Positions 1-5,870 of a stretch of 9,435 nt of DNA are shown here, in pieces (the stretch's first letter is position 1; each line of letters opens with the position of its first letter). The notes beneath the pieces were generated by a model that saw only the letters and a list, made by a program, of their open reading frames with translations, did no database searches and was not told the DNA's origin. Origin of the DNA: Bacillota bacterium (GTDB taxonomy: Bacteria > Bacillota > Desulfotomaculia > Desulfotomaculales > JAJYZD01); the NCBI GenBank assembly GCA_021800315.1, contig JAJYZD010000142.1, forward strand, positions 1-9,435, in the 5' to 3' direction. The translations under genes were made by a program, and so were the position numbers.

Positions 1-1543
1 GGTCCGCCGCCAGGACCTCCTTGACCTCGCCGATCCTGGTGATGCGCCCTCCCAGGCCCGTTTGCGCGCCGATCTCCCGGGCGATGGGCAGGGCGTCGCC
101 GGTGAGCATCTTGACCGCCACGCCCAGCTGCTTCAGTTCCTCAATCAGCTTCGGAGCGTCCGGCCGGGGCTTGTCATACAGGGCGACCAGGCCGGCGATT
201 TCGAATCCCCGGTTCCGGTCCACGGCCACCGCCAGGGTCCGGTAACCGCGGCTGGCATAGCCGGCCATGTTCTCTTCCAGGGAAGCGGCGTCCGCCCCGG
301 CCAGGCTGGCGATCACCCGGACGGCTCCCTTGGCCGCCTTGAGACGCCCGTCCGGTCCTTCGAGCACGGCCTCGGTCCTCCTGGTGGCGGGATCGAACGG
401 CACAAACTCCGTCTGCCGGTAGGGCCCCTCTATCCCGCGGGCCGCGGCCTCGTTGAGGAAGGCCGTGTCGATGGGATCGCGGTTGGCTTCCCGGGAGGCC
501 AGGGCTCCGAACATGACGACGTCGTCCGCCGTAAACCCGGCCAGGGGCCGGACGCCCGCGACCGTAAGCTGGTTTAAGGTGATCGTTCCGGTCTTGTCGG
601 CGCACAGCGTATCCATGCCGGCCGCATCCTCGGAGGCGTTCAGCCTGGTGACCAGCACGCCGCGCCTGACCACTTCCATGGACCCGATGGCCATGCTGAT
701 GGTGAACATGGCCGGCAGGGCCACCGGAACCGCCGACACCAGGAGAATCAGCATGAGCGGCAGGATATTGACCACGTCCGCCCCGGTGATGACCGTCACC
801 GCCAGGGCGGCGGCGACCAGCGCGCCGGTCATGATCATCAGCCACTTGACCACCTGGGCCACGACCGCCTCGGAGTGCAGTTTCGGCCTGGCGGTCTGCA
901 CCATTTCCGTCGTCCGGCCGAAATAGGTCCGGGTGCCGGTCAGGGCCACCACCGCGTTGGCCTCGCCCGACTTGACGATCGAGCCGGAAAAGACCAGGTC
1001 CTTCGCGGTCCTGTCCACGGTCAGGGACTCGCCGGTGAGCGCCGACTGGTCGACCTCCAGGTCTCCGTCGAACACTTTGAGATCCGCCGGAACGAAATCA
1101 CCGCCCCGCAGGCGGACCACGTCGCCGGGAACCAGTTCCCGGGCCGGCAGCGTAAGCCAGGTGCCGTCGCGCATCACCCGGCAGTTGACCCGCAGTTTTT
1201 GTTTCAGGGTTTCCACCGCGCCAGCCGCCTGTCGCTCCTGGGAAAAGCCCAAAACGGCGTTTAAAACCAGGAGGGCGGCGATCATGTACATGTCGGCGTA
1301 CTTGTGCAAAACGAGGGTGAGAAGGATGGTCAGCTCCAGCATCCAGGCCGTCAGGTCCCAGAACTTCCGGAGGAAGGCGGCCAGGGGGGAAACCTTCTCT
1401 TCGGGAACCTCGTTATAGCCGTACTCCCCGGAGCGCCGCGCCGCCTCGGCGGCGGTGAGCCCCGCCCCGGGATCGGCGCCCAGGGAAGAGGAGAACTCAT
1501 CGAGCGACATCTTCCGGTAATCATCCGCTGTGAGCAATGGCAA
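1..1543 (-). CDS. P3A-type plasma-membrane proton-efflux ATPase, partial (C-terminus beyond window)
   Basis: An integral membrane P-type ATPase that couples ATP hydrolysis to ion export, most likely of H+. About 514 codons are visible. Counted from the TTG start, I see TM1 near 63-79, TM2 near 83-102, the actuator-domain TGE at 170-172, TM3 and TM4 at about 225-280 with the PVALP kink at 273-277, the phosphorylated Asp in DKTGT at D316, and TGD at 481-483. The stretch from PVALP through SMAIG to AGMDTLCADKTGT is typical of the H+-ATPase (P3A) subfamily rather than Ca2+ or heavy-metal pumps. The TM5-6 proton-site residues lie outside the window, so ion specificity is inferred. Start choice: an AGGGGG site (plus-strand 1551-1557) sits 7 bases before TTG at 1543. 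The first ATG at 1510 has no comparable site, and an in-frame TAG lies just upstream. The gene lies 92 bases downstream of the chrA pair on the same strand. Confidence 0.93.
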   Translation of the reverse strand, partial: MPLLTADDYRKMSLDEFSSSLGADPGAGLTAAEAARRSGEYGYNEVPEEKVSPLAAFLRKFWDLTAWMLELTILLTLVLHKYADMYMIAALLVLNAVLGFSQERQAAGAVETLKQKLRVNCRVMRDGTWLTLPARELVPGDVVRLRGGDFVPADLKVFDGDLEVDQSALTGESLTVDRTAKDLVFSGSIVKSGEANAVVALTGTRTYFGRTTEMVQTARPKLHSEAVVAQVVKWLMIMTGALVAAALAVTVITGADVVNILPLMLILLVSAVPVALPAMFTISMAIGSMEVVRRGVLVTRLNASEDAAGMDTLCADKTGTITLNQLTVAGVRPLAGFTADDVVMFGALASREANRDPIDTAFLNEAAARGIEGPYRQTEFVPFDPATRRTEAVLEGPDGRLKAAKGAVRVIASLAGADAASLEENMAGYASRGYRTLAVAVDRNRGFEIAGLVALYDKPRPDAPKLIEELKQLGVAVKMLTGDALPIAREIGAQTGLGGRITRIGEVKEVLAAD

Positions 1544-1550
1544 GGCGACA

Positions 1551-1557
1551 TCCCCCT
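1551..1557 (-). promoter_or_regulatory. Shine-Dalgarno site that selects a TTG start for the P-type ATPase
   Basis: Reading the minus strand, AGGGGGA is followed after 7 bases by TTG (1543), which opens the ATPase frame. The first ATG of that frame (1510) is preceded only by CCGGAAG directly against the codon, too close to act as a ribosome binding site. The site therefore favours a protein 11 residues longer than an ATG-only annotation would give. Confidence 0.6.
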
Positions 1558-1593
1558 ACAGGCTTTGTTTACCGCTTTGTATTCGACCCAATA

Positions 1594-1622
1594 CCGGCGT
1601 TTCCTTCCCTAAGAAACGGCGG
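1594..1622. other. Small dyad between chrA and the P-type ATPase
   Basis: CGTTTC (1598-1603) and GAAACG (1613-1618) pair around a 9-base loop. An outer CCG/CGG pair (1594-1596 with 1620-1622) lies across a single G:G mismatch. No T-run follows on either strand, so this is not a standard intrinsic terminator. It could be an RNA stability element or partial attenuator between the two minus-strand genes, or chance. Confidence 0.25.
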
Positions 1623-1635
1623 CCCGTGTTCCGGA

Positions 1636-2178
1636 CTAGAAGTGCTTCCCCGCCAGGGTTGCGACCATCCCTACAACCGTAGACCCGAGGATCAGCAATA
1701 CATAGGGGACACGGGCCCGAATAGCCAATAGCACCGTCACGGCCACCACCAGTACCTGCCAGAGGGATGCAACCCCTTCCTGGCCCAGACCCAGGGCCAC
1801 CATGACGATAAGCGCCACGATTACCGGCAATACGCCGTGCATCATGCCCTGGACCACCGGATCGGCCCGCACCCGCAGGTAAAAGCGGGCCAGAAGATAC
1901 ATGGCCAGAATCGAAGGAGTAAAGACGGCCAGGGTAGCCACCACCGCGCCGGATATACCGGCCGCCTGGTAGCCGATGAAGGTGGCGCTGATGGCCACCG
2001 GACCCGGGGTTATCTGGCCCACCGCTATGGCGGCGGAAAACTGCTTCATCGTCAACCAGTGATACTCGTTTACCGCCGCGGCCTGCATCAGAGGGATCAT
2101 GGCAAAGCCACCGCCGAAACCGAACAAGCCGACGCGCAAAAAAGACCAGGCCAACTCGGCCAGCGTAATGGACAGCAA
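1636..2178 (-). CDS. chrA: ChrA-type chromate/anion transporter, short-chain subunit (second of pair)
   Basis: A 180-residue polytopic membrane protein of the CHR (chromate ion transporter) superfamily, short-chain type, in which one half of the classical two-domain ChrA is encoded separately. Family signatures are visible: FGGGFAMIP near the N-terminus, the VGQITPGP motif, then several hydrophobic helices to the C-terminus (ending AGKHF). In the family, paired halves are thought to assemble as antiparallel partners that export chromate or a related oxyanion. The real substrate here cannot be read from sequence. Start: the frame is open further upstream, but homology begins near SITLAELAW and the preceding gene stops at 2181-2183. 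TTG at 2178 lies 2 bases after that stop, with a GGGGTG purine-rich stretch before it, so I take it as the start. Translational coupling with the upstream half is likely. Confidence 0.9.
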   Translation of the reverse strand: MLSITLAELAWSFLRVGLFGFGGGFAMIPLMQAAAVNEYHWLTMKQFSAAIAVGQITPGPVAISATFIGYQAAGISGAVVATLAVFTPSILAMYLLARFYLRVRADPVVQGMMHGVLPVIVALIVMVALGLGQEGVASLWQVLVVAVTVLLAIRARVPYVLLILGSTVVGMVATLAGKHF

Positions 2179-2180
2179 TT

Positions 2181-2792
2181 CTACACCCCGCTTTTGGGCT
2201 TTCCAGCGGAGCCGCCCCGCCGGGAGAAGAAAAAGGCCTTGCCTCCTCCGGCCAAGGCGCCGGCCAGAATCAACCACACCGGGTTCAGGTGGAGAAAAAA
2301 GTCGGCGGCCAGAGCGACCAACCCCACCGCATAATAGTACCAGTGCCGCGGAAACTTCTCCAACAAGTCCCAGGCCACCGCCAGCATCAGCCCGACCACG
2401 CCGGACGTGAGCCCGGCCAGGGCGCCCTGGACCAGACCGACCCCCTGCCAGGCCAGAATGACCCCGGCCAGGAGGAGGATAGCGAGGAAAGAAGGCAGGA
2501 TCAAGGCGCCGGTGGCGATAAGCATGGTCCAGACCCCGCCCAGGCGGTAGGCTATTACCGCCAGCAGATTGACGGTGAGGGCCCCCGGCGCCATTTCGGC
2601 CAGGGAAAGCATATTCTGGTAGCGCTGCTCGTCCAGCCAGCCGTGCTTTTCCACCAACTCGGCGTGGATGAGGCCCATCACCGCATACCCGCCGCCGAAG
2701 CCAACCGTCCCGATCTTCAGGTAGACCAGTGCCACCTCTTTACTGGCAGGGGTCCTAACAGCGGCGATGTCGGTCTTTTCCGGTTTACTCAC
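2181..2792 (-). CDS. chrA: ChrA-type chromate/anion transporter, short-chain subunit (first of pair)
   Basis: A 203-residue membrane protein, the other half of the short-chain CHR pair. Motifs: a KIGTVGFGGGYAVMG segment after a short hydrophilic N-terminus, then LAEMAPGALTVN (the equivalent of the family's xxMPGP loop), followed by long hydrophobic helices and a basic C-terminal tail rich in K, R and G. Start: GTG at 2792, preceded after 7 bases by GGGGGTGG. The much longer frame running back to 3050 is only a shadow of glgA. The GTG lies inside the last codons of glgA (8-base overlap), so its translation is probably coupled to that of glycogen synthase. Usual CHR roles are chromate efflux and resistance, but many short-chain pairs are untested and may move other oxyanions. 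Confidence 0.9.
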   Translation of the reverse strand: MSKPEKTDIAAVRTPASKEVALVYLKIGTVGFGGGYAVMGLIHAELVEKHGWLDEQRYQNMLSLAEMAPGALTVNLLAVIAYRLGGVWTMLIATGALILPSFLAILLLAGVILAWQGVGLVQGALAGLTSGVVGLMLAVAWDLLEKFPRHWYYYAVGLVALAADFFLHLNPVWLILAGALAGGGKAFFFSRRGGSAGKPKSGV

Positions 2793-4305
2793 GGACCGGC
2801 CACCCCCGCAAGCCGGTGCCGGCCGCCCCGGCGTGCTTGCGCAAAGCCTCGTAGTAGAGATGGAGATACTCCACCCCGGAGCGCGCCCATGAGTTGTCCA
2901 GGGCCATGACCCGGCGGACCAGGGTGGCCCACGCGGCGGGTTCCTCCCGGAAAAGCCTGAGCGCCCTTTGCACCGTCGCCAGAAAAGCCCCGGCGGTATA
3001 CTCCTCGAAGGCAAAACCGTTGCCGAAACCGGTTGCGGGATCGTAATCATGCACCGTGTCGGCCAGGCCGCCGGTGGAACGCACGATGGGCAACGTCCCG
3101 TAACGCATGGCGATCAATTGTCCCAGCCCGCACGGCTCAAAACGCGACGGCATCAGAAACATGTCCGACCCCGCGTAGACGCGTTGGGCCAGGGTGGGAT
3201 TAAACCCGATGCTCACCCTGACCTGCTCGGGGAAGGAGTTCTCAATGCTCTTTAACATCTTCTCGAAATACGGATCGCCGCTCCCCACGACCATAAACTG
3301 CACATCCTCCCGCATCAGTTCCGCACCGGCATCCAGGATGAGGTCCAGGCCTTTCTGCCCGACCAGGCGGGAAACTATCCCCAGAACCGGTACGTCCCGT
3401 ACGGGCAGCCCCATCTCTTTTTGCAGGGCGCCTTTGTTCTCCCTTTTGCCCGACAGGTCGGACGGGTCGTAGTTGCGATAAACATGCGGGTCCGTACGCG
3501 GATCGAATTCCCCGTAGTCGATACCGTTGACAATACCGTACAAGTCGCCGGAGCGTACCCGCAACACGCCGTCCATCCCCTCCCCCAGTTCGGCGCTCTG
3601 AATCTCCCGGGCGTACGTGCGGCTGACGGTATTGACCACGTCGCCATACAGGATGCCGGCCTTCATGAAGCTGACCGCGCCATAAAACTCAATCTTTTCC
3701 GGGGTGAAGAACTCTTCGCCCAGCCCCAGCACGCGCAACGTCTCTTTGGGGAAGTTGCCCTGATACTCGAGGTTATGGATCGTGAAGACCGTGCCCACCG
3801 CCCTGTAGAAGGGGTCGCTGACGTAGGCGGTTTTCAGAAGAAGGGGAACCGGACCCGTCTGCCAGTCGTTGCAGTGGATTATGTCCGGCTGCCAGTCCAG
3901 GCGGGGCAGCATCTCCAGGACCGCCCGGCAAAAGAAGGTAAAGCGCTCCGCCTCGTCCGGAAACATGTACATACGGTCCCGGTTAAAGTAGTGATAGTTG
4001 TCCACCAGGTAAACCGGCACCTGGCGCTGCAGATCACGGTAGGCGGCTGTGACGCTCCGGGTACGGATGACGGCCGTGGTGCTGCGCCCGGCGATGTCGA
4101 CGGGGAAATCCACCAGGTAGCCGGCTTCCCCGATTTGCTTGTACCGTGGTATGGCCACCCGCACATCATGCTCCGCACCGGTGCCGTGATTAAGCGTGGA
4201 CAGGGCCTTGGGCAGCGACTCCGCCACGTCGGCCAAACCGCCCGTTTGGGCGAACGGTGCCATCTCGGCCGCTAAAAATAATATTTTAAGGGCGCGGTCG
4301 AACAC
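2785..4305 (-). CDS. glgA: Glycogen (starch) synthase, ADP-glucose type, GT5 family
   Basis: A cytosolic GT-B glucosyltransferase of 506 residues (E. coli GlgA has 477) that transfers glucose from ADP-glucose to the growing alpha-1,4-glucan. Visible motifs: an N-terminal QTGGLADV loop (canonical KTGGL, residues 20-24), HNLEYQG with H177, VSRLVGQKGLD with R313 and K318, and SRFEPCGLGQ with E390, followed by STGGLADTV. R313, K318 and E390 match the E. coli catalytic R300, K305 and E377 at a constant offset, so the nucleotide site is intact apart from Gln at position 20 where Lys is usual. Start: GTG at 4305, with GGAGAGG five bases upstream. ATG lies further in (residue 15), inside the conserved AAEMAPF segment, so it cannot be the start. 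It is the first gene of the chrA-containing operon. No other glycogen gene (glgB, glgC, glgP) is in the window. Confidence 0.97.
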   Translation of the reverse strand: MFDRALKILFLAAEMAPFAQTGGLADVAESLPKALSTLNHGTGAEHDVRVAIPRYKQIGEAGYLVDFPVDIAGRSTTAVIRTRSVTAAYRDLQRQVPVYLVDNYHYFNRDRMYMFPDEAERFTFFCRAVLEMLPRLDWQPDIIHCNDWQTGPVPLLLKTAYVSDPFYRAVGTVFTIHNLEYQGNFPKETLRVLGLGEEFFTPEKIEFYGAVSFMKAGILYGDVVNTVSRTYAREIQSAELGEGMDGVLRVRSGDLYGIVNGIDYGEFDPRTDPHVYRNYDPSDLSGKRENKGALQKEMGLPVRDVPVLGIVSRLVGQKGLDLILDAGAELMREDVQFMVVGSGDPYFEKMLKSIENSFPEQVRVSIGFNPTLAQRVYAGSDMFLMPSRFEPCGLGQLIAMRYGTLPIVRSTGGLADTVHDYDPATGFGNGFAFEEYTAGAFLATVQRALRLFREEPAAWATLVRRVMALDNSWARSGVEYLHLYYEALRKHAGAAGTGLRGWPVRE

Positions 4306-4731
4306 TCCAACCTCTCCCCTCTTAACCGGCAGCCACTAAGGCGGCACCCGGGCCCTCTTTCAGGAAACGGTCACGGTATCGCTCGCCAGCATCGCCGGGA
4401 ACCACCTCCCGCCGCCTTCGCCGGAATCCTGGCCCGCTCAATGCCAACGAATCCCTCGCAACTGAAGTTCGGCCTTGTAGATCATCTTCCGGCATCGGAA
4501 GGGTGACGGGAGTCGTTTCGGTCAAATCCCGCATCATTCCACGACCCGGGCGATGATTCGGTTCTTAAGGAGTTTCCCTACGGATCAACAAATTCCTGCA
4601 CTTGTTCGGAGGAGATTGGGTAAGGCGTAGGAAAGAAGCCGGCAACGGTAAGCGGATGACATCTGACCCGCCCACCGTAATCGTGGAAAATCCGGGTTAA
4701 ATAAGTGGTTCTTCCCCGCTTCTGATCCATC

Positions 4732-4747
4732 CGTCTACTGGTAGACG
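4732..4747. repeat. Perfect 7+7 inverted repeat
   Basis: CGTCTAC and GTAGACG flank a central TG. A compact dyad like this in noncoding DNA is typical of a dimeric-repressor operator. It is 430 bases from the glgA start and no promoter is visible next to it, so its role is unknown. Confidence 0.4.
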
Positions 4748-4870
4748 CCCGATAGAAACGGCGTGTCCTTGGAACCTCCGTGACCCAGGCAGGCGAAGGT
4801 ACCCTGATCCTGCCGCCGTAACAGCCAAAATCAAGTATCCGCTTGCACCAAGTTTGCGGAAGAACCGGTT

Positions 4871-5059
4871 CTAATCCGCCGAAACCAAATCCTGCCCGGG
4901 AGCGCATCGTTCAAGCCCATGGTCAACTGGAGCAGAGAGTACATCTTTGCCCCATTCGTCTTCCGTGGGCACGACGGCGGTCCCGACCGGGAAGAATTCA
5001 ATCACATGCGACTCCCGGCCGTATCTCTTTTCGTCCAGTCTGACGCCGGGAAGGCCCAT
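4871..5059 (-). pseudogene. Probable C-terminal fragment of a YbjQ-like (UPF0145) heavy-metal-binding-domain protein
   Basis: A 62-residue frame starting MGLPGVRLDEKRYGRE and running through VIEFFPVGTAVV. The spacing of GVRLD, a variable loop, a hydrophobic strand and GTAV matches the last two strands of the YbjQ/UPF0145 pentamer-forming domain (E. coli YbjQ ends GIDIDYE...SGTAV). The N-terminal 60-70 residues of that domain are absent: four codons upstream of the ATG there is an in-frame TGA. After GTAVV the sequence no longer follows the family. I read this as a truncated remnant. A translated micro-protein is possible, but only a weak GGTG lies upstream. Based on recalled family pattern, not a search. 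Confidence 0.4.
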
Positions 5060-5115
5060 GAAAACACTTCACCAACAAGAAGCTTGCCGTAGATCGCATT
5101 GCAGGACTTCTTAGG

Positions 5116-5364
5116 TCACTTATGTTGTTTGATAACTTTGTCCTCTCCCACCAACTGTCGCTTATCTTTTCGGATGACCATTGTGGACATTAAGCGATCA
5201 AAGTCTATTATTATCCTTTGCGCCTGATTCTTCGTTAAGGAATCGAAACAAAACCCTTTGCGACTAAGATAACCGGCAATTCTATTCTCACCAAGGTATC
5301 GCCTTATCTGACTTATCCTAAATAGTTGATTTTGAGTCGGCCTGTTTAATGACAATCTCGACAC
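5116..5364 (-). CDS. Small basic protein of unknown function (82 residues)
   Basis: GTG start at 5364 with GAGGTG ten bases upstream (plus-strand 5375-5380), one of the best Shine-Dalgarno sites in the window; stop TGA. The product is basic and predicted mainly helical, with RPTQNQLFRISQIRRYLG near residues 8-25, then FDSLTKNQAQRIIIDF near 48-63. The pattern 'TxxQL...I...L' followed by 'LTKxxA..II' recalls a small helical module found at the ends of some phage and DNA-metabolism proteins (TEKQ...LTKxxAS.LI), but similarity is faint and I assign no function. The codons are AT-rich (AAA, ATA, TTA, AGG used freely), unlike the neighbouring GC-rich genes, which suggests horizontal acquisition. 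No gene lies in front of it and no clear terminator follows. Confidence 0.6.
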   Translation of the reverse strand: MSRLSLNRPTQNQLFRISQIRRYLGENRIAGYLSRKGFCFDSLTKNQAQRIIIDFDRLMSTMVIRKDKRQLVGEDKVIKQHK

Positions 5365-5716
5365 AATACAGGTTCACCTCTTTTGGCTACTTTACTCTTC
5401 GCACCGGCAAGCCAAGTGTAATCACACGGTTGATAGTAACATCCTTAAATTAACTCAGTTAGCTGAATTCTTGCTTAGTCCGAAGTTAATTTTCGCTAAA
5501 TAGCAACTGAATAGATATTCAGGAAGTGGAGTAGCTAATTTAGATTTCTCTCAGTACTACGAATCATTCCATTTATTCCATATATCGACTTTTATTATAC
5601 CATGGTGTGCGGCCCCGCTGGAACTCCTGCCGATTCGGGTAGCGGCAGTTTTCAGTTGACTCGCCCAAAAAAACTTATGCTTTTATAAGGCTATATTTAG
5701 CTTCTATTCAGGTTTA
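5365..5716. other. AT-rich intergenic region between divergent transcription units
   Basis: No coding frame of interest. The DNA is markedly AT-rich from 5400 to 5600, then has a GC-rich patch at about 5605-5648. Promoters for the minus-strand small gene and the plus-strand SLH operon should both lie here. A TTGACT (5656-5661) precedes a TTTTATAAGG stretch but the spacing is poor, so no promoter is called. Confidence 0.5.
5627..5652 (+). terminator. Weak terminator-like hairpin upstream of the SLH operon
   Basis: CTGCCG (5627-5632) pairs with CGGCAG (5643-5648) around a 10-base loop and is followed by TTTT. The stem is short and no plus-strand gene ends nearby, so this may instead insulate the SLH promoter from read-through, or be chance. 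Confidence 0.25.
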
Positions 5717-5850
5717 GGTGATAATGTCGGAGCATTATGGCAGGTGCGGCCGGGGAAAAGCCTGGATCAGGCATACCGTCCGACCGTTGAATCCCCGTTA
5801 TGGAATCCGGCGGACCGGATCCTGGCGCCGGGAGCGAAGTCCTTATCACC
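5717..5850 (+). promoter_or_regulatory. Structured 5' leader of the SLH operon (riboswitch-like, class unknown)
   Basis: GGTGATAA (5717-5724) and TTATCACC (5843-5850) form a perfect 8-bp helix enclosing 118 bases and ending exactly where the Shine-Dalgarno stretch GGAGGGGG (5851-5858) begins. Inside are a GCCTG/CAGGC hairpin (5760-5764 with 5768-5772), enclosed by CGGGGA/TCCCCG (5751-5756 with 5792-5797), and an ATCCGG/CCGGAT hairpin (5805-5810 with 5815-5820). GTCGGA/TCCGAC (5726-5731 with 5779-5784) can pair too, but crosses the CGGGGA helix, so it would be a pseudoknot or an alternative fold. I could not match the conserved cores of the c-di-GMP-I, c-di-AMP (ydaO), cobalamin, TPP, SAM or FMN riboswitches. 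In-frame translation of this stretch gives an arginine-rich sequence ahead of an obvious signal peptide, so it is taken as untranslated. Confidence 0.4.
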
Positions 5851-5870
5851 GGAGGGGGTCTCATTTCGAA

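Larger units (their letters stand above)
4306..5115. other. Gene-poor stretch upstream of glgA
   Basis: About 800 bases with no intact gene I can recognise. Open frames exist on the minus strand at 4322-4537 (71 residues, ending 16 bases before the glgA start) and 4578-4907 (109 residues). Both lack a good ribosome binding site, contain many rare-looking codons and resemble no family I know. A probable YbjQ-like fragment lies at 4871-5059. A perfect dyad lies at 4732-4747. The glgA promoter is presumably here, but I see no convincing -35/-10 pair. The patchwork suggests decayed sequence. Confidence 0.5.

Noticed and set aside
174..926. Long open frames opposite or offset from the ATPase gene (for example 174-845 minus, 453-926 plus)
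   Set aside because: They are shadows of the P-type ATPase frame in GC-rich DNA, with low-complexity R/G/P-rich translations and no family motifs.
5656..5697. Candidate sigma-A promoter: TTGACT followed by TTATAA and TATATT before the SLH leader
   Set aside because: From TTGACT the TTATAA is 21 bases away and TATGCT only 14, neither near the optimal 17; TATATT has no matching -35. A promoter is expected here but cannot be placed.
5717..5850. c-di-GMP-I, cobalamin or c-di-AMP riboswitch in the SLH leader
   Set aside because: I could not find the conserved core of any of these: no GACGCAAAGC core for c-di-GMP-I, no B12 box for cobalamin and no ACCCGAA-type element for c-di-AMP.
5718..5870. 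N-terminal extension of the SLH protein from GTG 5718 or ATG 5724
   Set aside because: It would place about 50 arginine-rich residues before a clear signal peptide, and no ribosome site precedes it. The pairing potential of the stretch fits an RNA leader better.
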